A stretch of 49,300 nt of DNA from Pseudomonadota bacterium (GTDB lineage Bacteria > Pseudomonadota > Gammaproteobacteria > Steroidobacterales > Steroidobacteraceae). The DNA is taken from assembly GCA_021792555.1 (NCBI GenBank), contig JAJYUL010000027.1, positions 1-49,300 on the forward strand, in the 5' to 3' direction. Shown piece by piece: positions 25,167 through 33,811 of the stretch. The notes below the pieces were generated by a model. It did no database searches. It was not told where the DNA came from and saw nothing but the letters and a program-made list of their open reading frames with translations. The stretch's first letter is position 1. Each line of letters opens with the position of its first letter. The position numbers were made by a program, and so were the translations under genes.

Positions 25167-27710
25167 ATGCTGGGTGCACTCCTTGCGTTAGTCGCCGCCG
25201 CGGCCATCGGCTATGCCGTGACCCAGGCCGGCGGCGTCATCACCCTGATCCTCATCGCCGCGGTGCTGTACCTCGCCTACCGCCGGCTCTCGCTGCTGGC
25301 GTTCACCGCGACGTTCACCGTGCTGCTCGCGGCCTACAGCTACTTCGGCGCGAGCAGCGCCGCGTGGGCCACCTGGAAGGGCTTTCTCTGGCTGTCGCTC
25401 GCGGCGCTGTGGCTGCTCAACGTCCGTCCGCTGCGCAAGGCGCTGATCACCCGCCCGTTCATGAAGGCCTACCGGCGGTTGCTGCCCTCGATGTCGCAGA
25501 CCGAGCGCGAGGCGCTCGAGGCCGGCACGGTGTGGTGGGACGGGGAGCTGTTCACCGGCGCACCGAAGTGGACGAAGCTGCTCAGCGCGCGGCCGCCGCA
25601 GCTCACCGCCGAGGAGCAGGCGTTCCTCGACGGGCCGTGCGAGGAGCTCTGCCGCATGCTCGATGACTGGAACATCACGCACGAGCGGGGCGATCTGCCG
25701 CCGCACGTGTGGGAGTTCATCAAGTCGCGCGGCTTCTTCGCGATGATCATTCCCAAGCGCTACGGCGGCCTGGAGTTCTCCGCCTACGCGCACTCCTGCG
25801 TGCTCACCAAGATCGCCAGCCGCAGCGCGACGGCCTCCTCCACCATCGCGGTGCCGAATTCGCTCGGGCCCGCCGAGCTGCTCAACCACTACGGCACCGA
25901 GGAGCAGAAGAACCACTACCTGCCGCGCCTGGCGCGCGGGGAGGAAGTGCCCTGCTTCGCGCTCACCGGGCCGCGCGCCGGATCGGACGCGGCCTCGATT
26001 CCCGACACGGGGGTGGTGTGCCGCGGCCAGTGGCAGGGACGGGAAGTGCTCGGCATGCGGCTGAATTTCTCCAAGCGCTACATCACCCTCGCGCCCATCG
26101 CGACCGTCATCGGACTGGCGTTCCGGCTGTTCGATCCGGACGGGCTGCTCGGCGGCCCCGCGGACATCGGCATCACGTGCGCGCTGATTCCGCGCGAGAC
26201 GCCCGGCATCACCGTCGGCCGGCGGCATTTCCCCGTCAACATTCCCTTCCAGAACGGCCCCGTTCAGGGCCGCGACGTGTTCGTGCCGCTCGATTTCATC
26301 ATCGGCGGGGCCAAAATGGCCGGCGCCGGCTGGCGCATGCTCGTCGAGCAACTGTCCGTGGGACGCTGCATCTCCCTGCCGTCGAACGCCACGGGCGGGG
26401 CGAAGGCGGGCGTGTGGGCGAGCGGCGCGTACGCGCGCATCCGCCGGCAGTTCAACATGCCGGTCGGCCGCTTCGAGGGCGTCGAGGCGGTGCTCGCGCG
26501 GATGGCCGGGCTCACCTACATCATGGACGCCGCCCGCTCGGTCACCGCCGGCGCGATCGACGGAGGCGAGAAGCCCTCCGTGCCCTCGGCGATGCTCAAA
26601 TATCATGTCACCGAGATGGGCCGTCAGGTCGCCAACGATGCCATGGACGTGCACGGCGGCAAAGGCATCTGCCTCGGCCCGAAGAACTACCTGGCGCGCA
26701 GCTACCAGGCCGTACCGGTCACGATCACCGTGGAAGGCGCCAATCTGCTCACCCGCAATCTGATCATCTTCGGCCAGGGCGCGGTGCGCTGCCATCCGTT
26801 CGTGCTGCGCGAGATGAATGCGGCGCGCAATCCCGACCACGCGCGCGGCGTCGACGAATTCGACCGCGCGCTGTTCGGTCACATCGGCTTCACCGTCTCC
26901 AACGCCGTGCGCTCGCTCATCATGGCCCTCACGCACGCGCGCTTCACGCGCTCCCCGGTGAACGGTCCGACCGCCCGCTACTATCAGCACATCGTGCGCT
27001 TCAGCGCCTCGTTCGCCTTCACGGTCGATGTGGCGATGCTGACGCTCGGGGGCTACCTGAAGAAGAAGGAAAACCTCTCGGCGCGGCTCGGCGATGTGCT
27101 CTCGTCGATGTACCTCGCCTCGATGGTGCTGAAGCATCACGAGAACCAGGGCCGCCCGGCGGAGGATCTGCCGATCGTCGAGTGGGCATGCCGCAATCTG
27201 CTCTATCACGCCCAGGAGCAGCTGCACGGCTTCCTGCGCAACTTCCCGAACCGTCTGCTCGCAGGCCTGATGCGCGCCATCGTCTTCCCGCGCGGCCGGC
27301 ACTACTCGGCCCCATCCGACCGGCTCGGGCGGCAGGTCGCCGGACAGCTCACGCAGCCCTCGGACACGCGCCGGCGGTTCGGCGAGTACATCTACACCAC
27401 GGTCGAGCCGGGCAATCCGCTCGGCCTGCTCGAGGAGGCGCTCGAGCTCGCCGTGCAGATGGAGCCGGTGGAGAAGCGCATCCGCGTCGAGGGCGTCAAG
27501 ACCGGCGTGATCAGCGCGCTCGATCTGCCCGGACAGATCGAGCAGGCGCTCTCGGCCGCGATCATCACCGCCGAGGAGGCCGATGCGCTGCGCGCGTTCG
27601 ACCGCAAGGTGATGAACCTCGTGCACGTCGATGACTTCGCGCCGCACGAGCTCGGCACTCAGGCGCAGCCGGATCTGGAGCAGGCGGCCGCATCGACCGC
27701 TCTGGCGTGA
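25167..27710 (+). CDS. fadE: membrane-associated acyl-CoA dehydrogenase (FadE type)
   Basis: FAD enzyme for the first step of fatty acid beta-oxidation. It has two or three N-terminal membrane segments (about 1-85), a linker, then the acyl-CoA dehydrogenase N-terminal, middle (FALTGPRAGSDAASIPDTG) and C-terminal four-helix domains (MDVHGGKGICLGPKNYLARSY cut here as MDVHGGKGICLGP), and a FadE-specific C-terminal extension. 847 residues compares with 814 for E. coli FadE. The ATG at 25167 has AAGGAG 5 bases upstream. Its stop overlaps the GTG start of the DUF3667 gene (GTGA), indicating coupled translation. No electron-transfer flavoprotein or other fad gene lies in the window. Confidence 0.93.
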   Translation: MLGALLALVAAAAIGYAVTQAGGVITLILIAAVLYLAYRRLSLLAFTATFTVLLAAYSYFGASSAAWATWKGFLWLSLAALWLLNVRPLRKALITRPFMKAYRRLLPSMSQTEREALEAGTVWWDGELFTGAPKWTKLLSARPPQLTAEEQAFLDGPCEELCRMLDDWNITHERGDLPPHVWEFIKSRGFFAMIIPKRYGGLEFSAYAHSCVLTKIASRSATASSTIAVPNSLGPAELLNHYGTEEQKNHYLPRLARGEEVPCFALTGPRAGSDAASIPDTGVVCRGQWQGREVLGMRLNFSKRYITLAPIATVIGLAFRLFDPDGLLGGPADIGITCALIPRETPGITVGRRHFPVNIPFQNGPVQGRDVFVPLDFIIGGAKMAGAGWRMLVEQLSVGRCISLPSNATGGAKAGVWASGAYARIRRQFNMPVGRFEGVEAVLARMAGLTYIMDAARSVTAGAIDGGEKPSVPSAMLKYHVTEMGRQVANDAMDVHGGKGICLGPKNYLARSYQAVPVTITVEGANLLTRNLIIFGQGAVRCHPFVLREMNAARNPDHARGVDEFDRALFGHIGFTVSNAVRSLIMALTHARFTRSPVNGPTARYYQHIVRFSASFAFTVDVAMLTLGGYLKKKENLSARLGDVLSSMYLASMVLKHHENQGRPAEDLPIVEWACRNLLYHAQEQLHGFLRNFPNRLLAGLMRAIVFPRGRHYSAPSDRLGRQVAGQLTQPSDTRRRFGEYIYTTVEPGNPLGLLEEALELAVQMEPVEKRIRVEGVKTGVISALDLPGQIEQALSAAIITAEEADALRAFDRKVMNLVHVDDFAPHELGTQAQPDLEQAAASTALA

Positions 27711-28678
27711 ACGCGAGCGCAGACACCGCGGCGGTTCCGTCGGCGGCGGCGCCGCCGGCGATCCACCATTGCACCAACTGCGGGACGGCGCTCACCGGCC
27801 CGTACTGCAGCGAGTGCGGCCAGCGCCATCACGAGCATCCGGTCCACTCCCTGCGGCACTTCGTGCGGGAAGCAACCGAGGACCTGACGCACGCCGACTC
27901 GCGGCTGTGGATCACGCTGCGCGCGCTGCTGTTCCGGCCGGGGTTCCTGACGACTGAGTTCCTCGCGGGACGGCGCGCGCGCTACCTGCCTCCGGTGCGG
28001 CTGTACCTCGTGGTGAGCCTGCTGTTCTTCATCCTCGCGCAGCTCGCGGCCTCCCTGGCGCCGGCGCCCCCCGTTCATGTGGTGGACAACGCGAAGCGCT
28101 TCAGCATGACGTTGGGAGCGGCCGGCGCGGCCGCCCCGACCGCACCCCAGGCCGCAGGACAGACCAAGATCGCGGAGCAGCGCATGTGCCAACAGACGGG
28201 AGCGGCCGGCGCGCAGGTCTCCGCCTGGCTGGGGCGGCGGCTCGAGCACAGCTGCTTCGCAGCCATGGCGAGCGGCGGAATCGAGCGTTTCGAGAGCGCC
28301 CTGCAGCGCAATTTCGAGCGCGCGATGTTTCTGCTGCTGCCGCTGCTTGCCGCGGCGATGGTGCCGCTGTACCGCAAGCCGCGCCGCTATTACGTCGAGC
28401 ATCTGCTGTTTTTCCTGCACAACCACTCGTGTCTGTTCGTACTGCTCGGAGTAGATACGCTGATCCAGATGATCAGCACCTCGGGCGCGGTCCGCGGCGC
28501 CGCAGGGTCCATCCTGTGGATCTACGTGCCGGTCTATTTCTACCTGTCGATGCGGCGCGTCTACGCGCAGAGCCGCTGGCGCACGCTCGGCAAGATGACC
28601 GCGCTCGCGGGCGCGTATATGCTCATCGGCGGCACCATCATGCTCGCCACCATCACTTACAGTTTCCTGATGCTCTGA
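27707..28678 (+). CDS. DUF3667 membrane protein with zinc ribbon
   Basis: Unknown function. The N-terminus has a Cys4 zinc-ribbon pattern, CTNCGTALTGPYCSECGQ (about 22-39), followed by an amphipathic segment and about five membrane segments (for example LYLVVSLLFFILAQLAASL near 100, FLLLPLLAAAMVPLY near 210, and three more to the C-terminus). This is the DUF3667 layout. The GTG start overlaps the fadE stop, so expression is tied to fadE. dinB starts 25 bases after the stop. The link to fatty acid oxidation is only positional. Confidence 0.8.
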   Translation: MNASADTAAVPSAAAPPAIHHCTNCGTALTGPYCSECGQRHHEHPVHSLRHFVREATEDLTHADSRLWITLRALLFRPGFLTTEFLAGRRARYLPPVRLYLVVSLLFFILAQLAASLAPAPPVHVVDNAKRFSMTLGAAGAAAPTAPQAAGQTKIAEQRMCQQTGAAGAQVSAWLGRRLEHSCFAAMASGGIERFESALQRNFERAMFLLLPLLAAAMVPLYRKPRRYYVEHLLFFLHNHSCLFVLLGVDTLIQMISTSGAVRGAAGSILWIYVPVYFYLSMRRVYAQSRWRTLGKMTALAGAYMLIGGTIMLATITYSFLML

Positions 28679-28703
28679 GCGCCGCCGGCCGGCGCACCCC
28701 GTC

Positions 28704-29861
28704 ATGATCCGCGCCATCCTGCATGTCGACATGGACGCGTTCTTCGCCTCGGTCGAGCAGCACGACCGGCCGGAGCTCGCCGGCAAGCCCGTGGTGGTGG
28801 GACACGCCGGCGCCCGCGGCGTGGTGGCGGCGGCCAGCTACGAGGTACGCAAGTTCGGCGTGCGCTCGGCCATGCCCATGAGCACCGCCCTCAGGCTGTG
28901 TCCGCAGGCGATCTGCGTGCCGCCCCGCATGGCGCGCTACCGGGAGGTTTCCGGCCAGGTGTTCGCGGTGTTCCGCGAGATCACCCCGCTGGTACAGGGT
29001 CTGTCGGTCGATGAGGCTTTCCTCGACGTCACCGGCAGCGTCCAGCTGCTCGGCGAGCCGCCCGCCATTGCCCGGCGGATCAAGGATGAGATCCGCTCGC
29101 GTACGGGGCTCACCGCATCGGTGGGCGTGGCGAGCAACAAGCTGGTCGCCAAGATCGCCTCCGATCTGGACAAGCCCGACGGTCTGACGGTCGTCCCGCC
29201 GGAGCGCATCCGCGCCGTGCTCGATCCGCTGTCCGTGCGCCGGCTGCCGGGGCTCGGCCGCAAGCTCGGCGAGAAAGTCGAGGCGGCGGGGCTGCGCACG
29301 CTGCGGGACCTGCGCACTGCGCCCGATGGACTCCTCTGGCCGCTGTTCGGACGCGATACCCCTCGGATGCGCGAGCGCGCCGCAGGCATCGATGAGCGGC
29401 CCGTGCTGACGGAGGTGCAGGACAAGTCCCTCAGCGCCGAGGACACCTTCGCGCAGGACATCGGCAACCCTCGCGAGCTCGATGCGCACCTGTGCCGCCT
29501 GGCGGACAAGGCGTGCGAGCGGCTGCGCCGCAAGGGATTGATGGCCGGGCGCGTCGGGGTAAAGATCCGCTGCCACGATTTCGCCACTTTCACGCGGCAG
29601 CGCTCGATTGCCCCGTCGACCCAGGACGGACGGGCGATCCGCGAGGTGGCCCGGGAGCTGCTGCGCCGCTGGCTGGCCGAGCACCGCGGTGCGAAACTGC
29701 GCCTGCTGGGGGTGGTGCTCGCCGAGCTTGCCCCGGCGGCGCAGATCGGGCTGTTCGAGTGTGCCGCGAACGGCAGCGGCGTGCGCCTCGATGCGGCCCT
29801 CGATCAGGTCCGCGAGCGCTTCGGCAGCCGTGCGCTGCGGCGCGGGAACATGCTGGAATAG
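28704..29861 (+). CDS. dinB: DNA polymerase IV (Y family)
   Basis: Error-prone translesion DNA polymerase. Catalytic acidic residues lie in HVDMDAFFASVEQ (residues 7-19) and SVDEAFLDVTGS (about 100-112). The thumb has paired helix-hairpin-helix motifs (RLPGLGRKLGEKVEAAGL) and the little-finger domain follows. Close to the C-terminus is QIGLFE, a clean match to the beta-clamp-binding QxxLF motif. 385 residues is typical (E. coli 351, others to 400). I see no LexA box in the short upstream gap, so SOS control is not shown here; it may be read through from fadE-DUF3667. gspA follows after 10 bases. Confidence 0.95.
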   Translation: MIRAILHVDMDAFFASVEQHDRPELAGKPVVVGHAGARGVVAAASYEVRKFGVRSAMPMSTALRLCPQAICVPPRMARYREVSGQVFAVFREITPLVQGLSVDEAFLDVTGSVQLLGEPPAIARRIKDEIRSRTGLTASVGVASNKLVAKIASDLDKPDGLTVVPPERIRAVLDPLSVRRLPGLGRKLGEKVEAAGLRTLRDLRTAPDGLLWPLFGRDTPRMRERAAGIDERPVLTEVQDKSLSAEDTFAQDIGNPRELDAHLCRLADKACERLRRKGLMAGRVGVKIRCHDFATFTRQRSIAPSTQDGRAIREVARELLRRWLAEHRGAKLRLLGVVLAELAPAAQIGLFECAANGSGVRLDAALDQVRERFGSRALRRGNMLE

Positions 29862-29871
29862 TCACTCACCG

Positions 29872-31539
29872 ATGTACCTGTCGTTCTTCGGTCTCAACGA
29901 GAAGCCCTTCTCGATCACCCCGGACCCGCGCTACCTCTTCCTGAGCGAGCGGCACGCCGAGGCGATGGCGCACCTGCTGTACGGCATCAAAGAAGCCGGC
30001 GGGTTCATCCAGCTCACCGGCGAGGTCGGCACGGGCAAGACCACCATCGTGCGCTCGCTGCTGGCGCAGGCCCCGGAGAACACCGAGATCGCGCTCATCC
30101 TCAACCCGCGCATGACGGCGCCGGAGTTCCTGCTCACTCTGTGCGAGGAGCTCGGTATCGGCGTGCCCGACGCCGCTGCCGGCAGCCTCAAGGACCTGGT
30201 CGATATTCTCAATGACTACCTGCTGCACGCGCACGCGGCGGGCAAGCGCGTGGTGCTGGTGGTCGATGAGGCGCAGAATCTCGCCCCCGAGGTGCTCGAG
30301 CAGGTGCGGCTGCTCACCAACCTCGAAACCAACACCCAGAAACTCCTGCAGATCATACTGATCGGCCAGCCGGAGCTGCGCGAACTGCTCGATCGCAGCG
30401 AGCTGCGCCAGCTGGCCCAGCGCATCACCGGCCGCTATCACCTCGATCCGCTGTCCGCGCCCGAGACGGCCGCGTACGTGCGCCACCGCCTGCGCGTGGC
30501 CGGAGCGACCAGCGAGATCTTCAGCCGCCGCGCCCTGCAGAAGATCTTCCGGCTCTCCGGCGGCGTGCCGCGCGTGATCAACATCCTGTGCGACCGGGCG
30601 CTGCTCGGCGGCTACTCGCTCGACCGGCACCACGTCACCACCGCCCTGGTGCGCCAGGCGGGCAGCGAGGTGTTCGGGCGGCAGGCCGGGCGGGGCTGGA
30701 TCGCCTGGTCGGGCGCCGCCGCCGCGCTGCTTCTGGCGGCCGCAGGCCTCGCGCTGTGGCGGTTTGGGCCGGCCCTGCGGGTGCCGGCACACCCAAAGGC
30801 ACACGCGGATCCGCGGCCCCTGGCGCACGCTGCGCACGCCGCGCACGCCGCGCACGCCGCGCCGGCGCACACGGCGCCGCCGGCCGGGACGGCCGCGGCC
30901 GCCCCGGTGCCGCTCGCCGACCTGCTCGAGCGGTACGCGGGGCAGACCACCGCCGGGGCGGCCTATGCAAAGCTGTTCACGCTGTGGGGCCTCGCTGCGC
31001 CGCAGAGCACCGCCGACCCCTGCCGGCGCGCCGCCCGGCATGGCCTGTACTGCCTGCAGAATGAGGGATCGCTCGGGGAGCTGCGCCTCTACAACCGGCC
31101 GGCCATCCTGCTGCTGACCGATGCGGCCGGTCACACGTATCACGTGGTCCTGAGGCATCTGGGTCACGCCCACGCGGCGCTCGATCTTGGTCCGGCGCCC
31201 TGCCGCGTCACGCTTGCAGCCCTGTCGCGCGACTGGCTGGGTCAATACGTGCTGCTGTGGCATCCGGTGGATGGGCGGCTGCGCACGCTGTCAGCCGGGA
31301 TGAGCGGCGCAACGGTGCGCTGGCTGCGCACGAGCCTGCAGCGCCTGGAGGGCGTGGACTCGAGCAGTCCGGCCGGCAACGTGTACGATGCCAGCCTGGT
31401 CCGGCTGGTGCGCCGCTTCCAGCGCACGCACGGACTGGCGGTCGACGGCATCGCCGGCGTCGAGACCCAGGTCGCGGTCTCGGGCGCGCTGGCAGAGCCG
31501 CGCACGCCGCTGCTCGATGCGCAACCCGACGGCCACTGA
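29872..31539 (+). CDS. gspA: GspA/ExeA-type secretion assembly ATPase
   Basis: ATPase that, with GspB, helps to place the type II secretion secretin through the peptidoglycan. The AAA domain begins YLSFFGLNEKPFSITPDPRY and has Walker A GEVGTGKTT (50-58) and Walker B VVLVVDEAQNL. A membrane segment (about 285-303) follows, then a His/Ala repeat (HAAHAAHAAHAA, encoded by 9-base tandem repeats near 30823-30860), a middle periplasmic domain, and a C-terminal peptidoglycan-binding domain (LVRRFQRTHGLAVDGIAG). 555 residues, as in ExeA. gspB follows directly. None of the core type II genes (gspC-N) is in the window. Confidence 0.88.
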   Translation: MYLSFFGLNEKPFSITPDPRYLFLSERHAEAMAHLLYGIKEAGGFIQLTGEVGTGKTTIVRSLLAQAPENTEIALILNPRMTAPEFLLTLCEELGIGVPDAAAGSLKDLVDILNDYLLHAHAAGKRVVLVVDEAQNLAPEVLEQVRLLTNLETNTQKLLQIILIGQPELRELLDRSELRQLAQRITGRYHLDPLSAPETAAYVRHRLRVAGATSEIFSRRALQKIFRLSGGVPRVINILCDRALLGGYSLDRHHVTTALVRQAGSEVFGRQAGRGWIAWSGAAAALLLAAAGLALWRFGPALRVPAHPKAHADPRPLAHAAHAAHAAHAAPAHTAPPAGTAAAAPVPLADLLERYAGQTTAGAAYAKLFTLWGLAAPQSTADPCRRAARHGLYCLQNEGSLGELRLYNRPAILLLTDAAGHTYHVVLRHLGHAHAALDLGPAPCRVTLAALSRDWLGQYVLLWHPVDGRLRTLSAGMSGATVRWLRTSLQRLEGVDSSSPAGNVYDASLVRLVRRFQRTHGLAVDGIAGVETQVAVSGALAEPRTPLLDAQPDGH

Positions 31540-31540
31540 T

Positions 31541-32284
31541 ATGTCATTCATCCTCGATGCGTTGAAGAAGTCGGAGAATGCCCGCCAGCGCCAGGCCGGA
31601 CCGGCGTTGTTCGAAGTCAAGGTCGCCCCGCCGCGCCGGGCCCTGCCGGTGTGGGCCGTCGTCATCGGCATCCTGCTGCTGATCAATGTGGCCGCGATGT
31701 CCTGGATGCTCCTGCGCCGAAGCGGCGCGCAGCCTCGCGCCGCCGCCCACGGCCCGGCCACTGCGCAATCGGCGGCGCGGGCGCGCAGCGCGCCCGCCGG
31801 CGGCGCACCTGCCCCGGCCACCGCCCGCGCGGCTCCGATGAGCTCTGCGGTCCCCGCTGCGGTCCCTGCTGCAGCGCCCATCGCGGCCCCGGTTGCGGCA
31901 TCACCCGCGACCAGCGCCGGTGAGCCCTCTGCGGCGAGCGTCTCGGGCACCCAGGCGGGCAGCCCCCAGGGCTCCGCAGGCGCCAATCCCGCCGATTTTG
32001 AGCCGGCGCTCCCGGCGCCCGCCGGCCACGGGGCAGGCGCAGCACAGTCGGCCGGGGGGCTGCCGCTCTATGCCGACATCGCCTCTGCGCCCGGCAGCCC
32101 GCTGCCGGCGCTGCATATGGACCTGCACGTGTATGACCGCAACCCCCGCAAGCGCTTCGTCATGATCAACATGCACAAACTGCGCCAGGGCGACTCGCTC
32201 CCGGACGGGGTCACCGTGGTCAGGATCCGCCCCGACGGGGTGGTCCTCTCGTACCAGGGCCGGAAATTCCTGCTGCCGCGCTGA
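31541..32284 (+). CDS. gspB: GspB type II secretion assembly protein
   Basis: Partner of GspA at the inner membrane. The N-terminus MSFILDALKKSENARQ is the family hallmark, followed by one membrane segment (about 37-57), a long Ala/Pro-rich periplasmic linker, and the C-terminal GspB domain (LHVYDRNPRKRFVMINMHKL ... GVVLSYQGRKFLL). 247 residues. The ATG at 31541 begins one base after the gspA stop, so the two genes form an operon. A hairpin follows its stop. Confidence 0.88.
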   Translation: MSFILDALKKSENARQRQAGPALFEVKVAPPRRALPVWAVVIGILLLINVAAMSWMLLRRSGAQPRAAAHGPATAQSAARARSAPAGGAPAPATARAAPMSSAVPAAVPAAAPIAAPVAASPATSAGEPSAASVSGTQAGSPQGSAGANPADFEPALPAPAGHGAGAAQSAGGLPLYADIASAPGSPLPALHMDLHVYDRNPRKRFVMINMHKLRQGDSLPDGVTVVRIRPDGVVLSYQGRKFLLPR

Positions 32285-32324
32285 GCGGGCGTCCGGCCGC
32301 TCCGGCGCATCACATAACGCCCGC
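32285..32324 (+). terminator. terminator-like hairpin after gspB
   Basis: An 8-bp stem, GCGGGCGT (32285-32292) with ACGCCCGC (32317-32324), encloses a 24-base loop that can itself fold through CCGG repeats. It begins directly after the gspB stop. No T-run is present. Confidence 0.35.
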
Positions 32325-32404
32325 CGGCGAATGACGGGTTTCACAGAATCATTCTACCGTCCGCGACAAACGGCCCGGGCTGGTCCATGGTTCCAGACCG
32401 GCGC

Positions 32405-33712
32405 ATGAATTCCGCAGCGATACGCATATTGATCGTCGATCGCGATGCGAAATATCGCGAGTGGCTACGGCTGCACCTCGGAATCCTCTATCCCCAGGCC
32501 ACGATCGGCACGCTCGAGCCCGGCGGGGACGGCGGGCTCGGCGCTCTGTCGACCGGGCGGGCCTGCGAGGCGCTCGTCCTGGCGGCAGACTTCGGCAGCA
32601 GCGGCGAGGAGGAGGAGGAGCCGCCTGGCATCAAGCAGGTGCAGATCCTGCGGGCGAGCGACGCCGCCCCGGTGCTGCTCGTGCTCGCCGAGGGGGGAGA
32701 TGAACTCACGGCGGTGAGCGCGATCCGTGCCGGTGCGAGCGACTACCTTCCCAAGCGGCTGGTGACGCCTGCTCGGCTCAAGGCCTCGCTCGACCAGGCC
32801 CTGCGCTCGGTGGAAGGCTCGCCCCCGCAGGCGGCAGAGGAGCCCCAGCCGGAAAAGCGGGCCCGGCCGCCCCGGCCGACCCCGCTCGCCGCGGGCCACC
32901 CGGCCATCACCGGTTATGAGATCACCCGCAAGCTGAGCGAATCCGAGAAGGCCGTGGTGTATCTGGCCGAGAGCCGCGCGCGCGGCACGGACGTGGCGCT
33001 GAAGGTGAGCAAGGTCCCCTGCGAGGACCGAACCAAACAGGCGCTGGAGCGCGAGTACCAGGCCATCCTCGCGGTGCACGATCCGGCCGTGGTGCGCATC
33101 TTCGATCACGGCATAGAGGACGGCTACGAATACCTGGCGATGGAGTACTTCCCGCGCGGGGATCTGAAGGCACGCATGCAGGTCGGCGTCACCGAATCAG
33201 AGGCGCTGCGCTTCCTCGAGCGCATCGCCGCGGCGCTCAGCGTGGTGCACCGGGCGGGGCTGCTGCATCGGGACCTGAAGCCGCCGAACGTCATGCTGCG
33301 CGAGAACGACAACGTCGTGCTGATCGACTTCGGGCTCGCCCGGCTGTTGGATGTCAGTCACCACAGCACCTACACGGGAGTGCTGCGCGGCTCGCCGTAC
33401 TACATGAGTCCGGAGCAGGCGCTCGGCGAGAAGCTCGATCCGCGCTCGGACCTGTACAGCCTCGGGGTGATCTTTCACGAAATGCTGACCGGGCGCAAAC
33501 CGTTCATGGGCAACAGCGCCATGGAAGTTCTGCAGCAGCACGTCAACGCGACCCCGCCGCGCCTGCCGCCGTCGCTGAGCGGCTACACGCCGCTGCTCGC
33601 GCGGCTGCTCGCCAAGCAGCGCGAAGAGCGCTTCAGCGGCGCGGAAGAGCTGATCGCCGCGTGCGTGGCGCTGCGCAGCGGCAACGGGCGGCGAGCCCAG
33701 TCGGCCGCCTAG
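32405..33712 (+). CDS. receiver-like domain fused to a Ser/Thr protein kinase
   Basis: Predicted signalling kinase of 435 residues. Residues 1-135 form a response-regulator-like fold: ILIVDRDA, a possible phospho-acceptor Asp62 in LVLAADFGS, and Lys117 in SDYLPKR; the usual Thr/Ser after strand 4 is missing (VLAEGG). After an acidic/Pro linker, the kinase domain (about 170-430) has the VALKV Lys200, HRDLKPPN (catalytic Asp290), DFG (308-310), GSPYYMSPEQ and DLYSLGVIFHEML. The glycine-rich loop is replaced by KLSESEKAVVY, so ATP binding may be unusual. I prefer the ATG at 32405; another is at 32387. It lies downstream of gspAB, but no target can be named. Confidence 0.85.
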   Translation: MNSAAIRILIVDRDAKYREWLRLHLGILYPQATIGTLEPGGDGGLGALSTGRACEALVLAADFGSSGEEEEEPPGIKQVQILRASDAAPVLLVLAEGGDELTAVSAIRAGASDYLPKRLVTPARLKASLDQALRSVEGSPPQAAEEPQPEKRARPPRPTPLAAGHPAITGYEITRKLSESEKAVVYLAESRARGTDVALKVSKVPCEDRTKQALEREYQAILAVHDPAVVRIFDHGIEDGYEYLAMEYFPRGDLKARMQVGVTESEALRFLERIAAALSVVHRAGLLHRDLKPPNVMLRENDNVVLIDFGLARLLDVSHHSTYTGVLRGSPYYMSPEQALGEKLDPRSDLYSLGVIFHEMLTGRKPFMGNSAMEVLQQHVNATPPRLPPSLSGYTPLLARLLAKQREERFSGAEELIAACVALRSGNGRRAQSAA

Positions 33713-33741
33713 GCGGCGCGGGACCGGCCGCAAGGGCCGCC

Positions 33742-33770
33742 TTGACACTCCGCGGCGAGGGGCGTGCAAT
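33742..33770 (+). promoter_or_regulatory. promoter of the glycosyltransferase gene
   Basis: A perfect -35 TTGACA (33742-33747), an exact 17-base spacer and TGCAAT (33765-33770; four of six matches). The predicted start near 33777 leaves a leader of about 35 bases that contains the GGAG ribosome site of the next gene. Confidence 0.6.
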
Positions 33771-33811
33771 CCGCCCCGGGGGAAACGGGCCCCGAGGATC
33801 TGGAGCGACCC

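Noticed and set aside
30823-30864. 9-base tandem repeat in gspA as a possible phase-variable or mobile repeat
   Set aside because: The unit is a multiple of three and encodes His/Ala repeats in the periplasmic linker, so length changes would not shift the frame. Recorded only as a linker feature.
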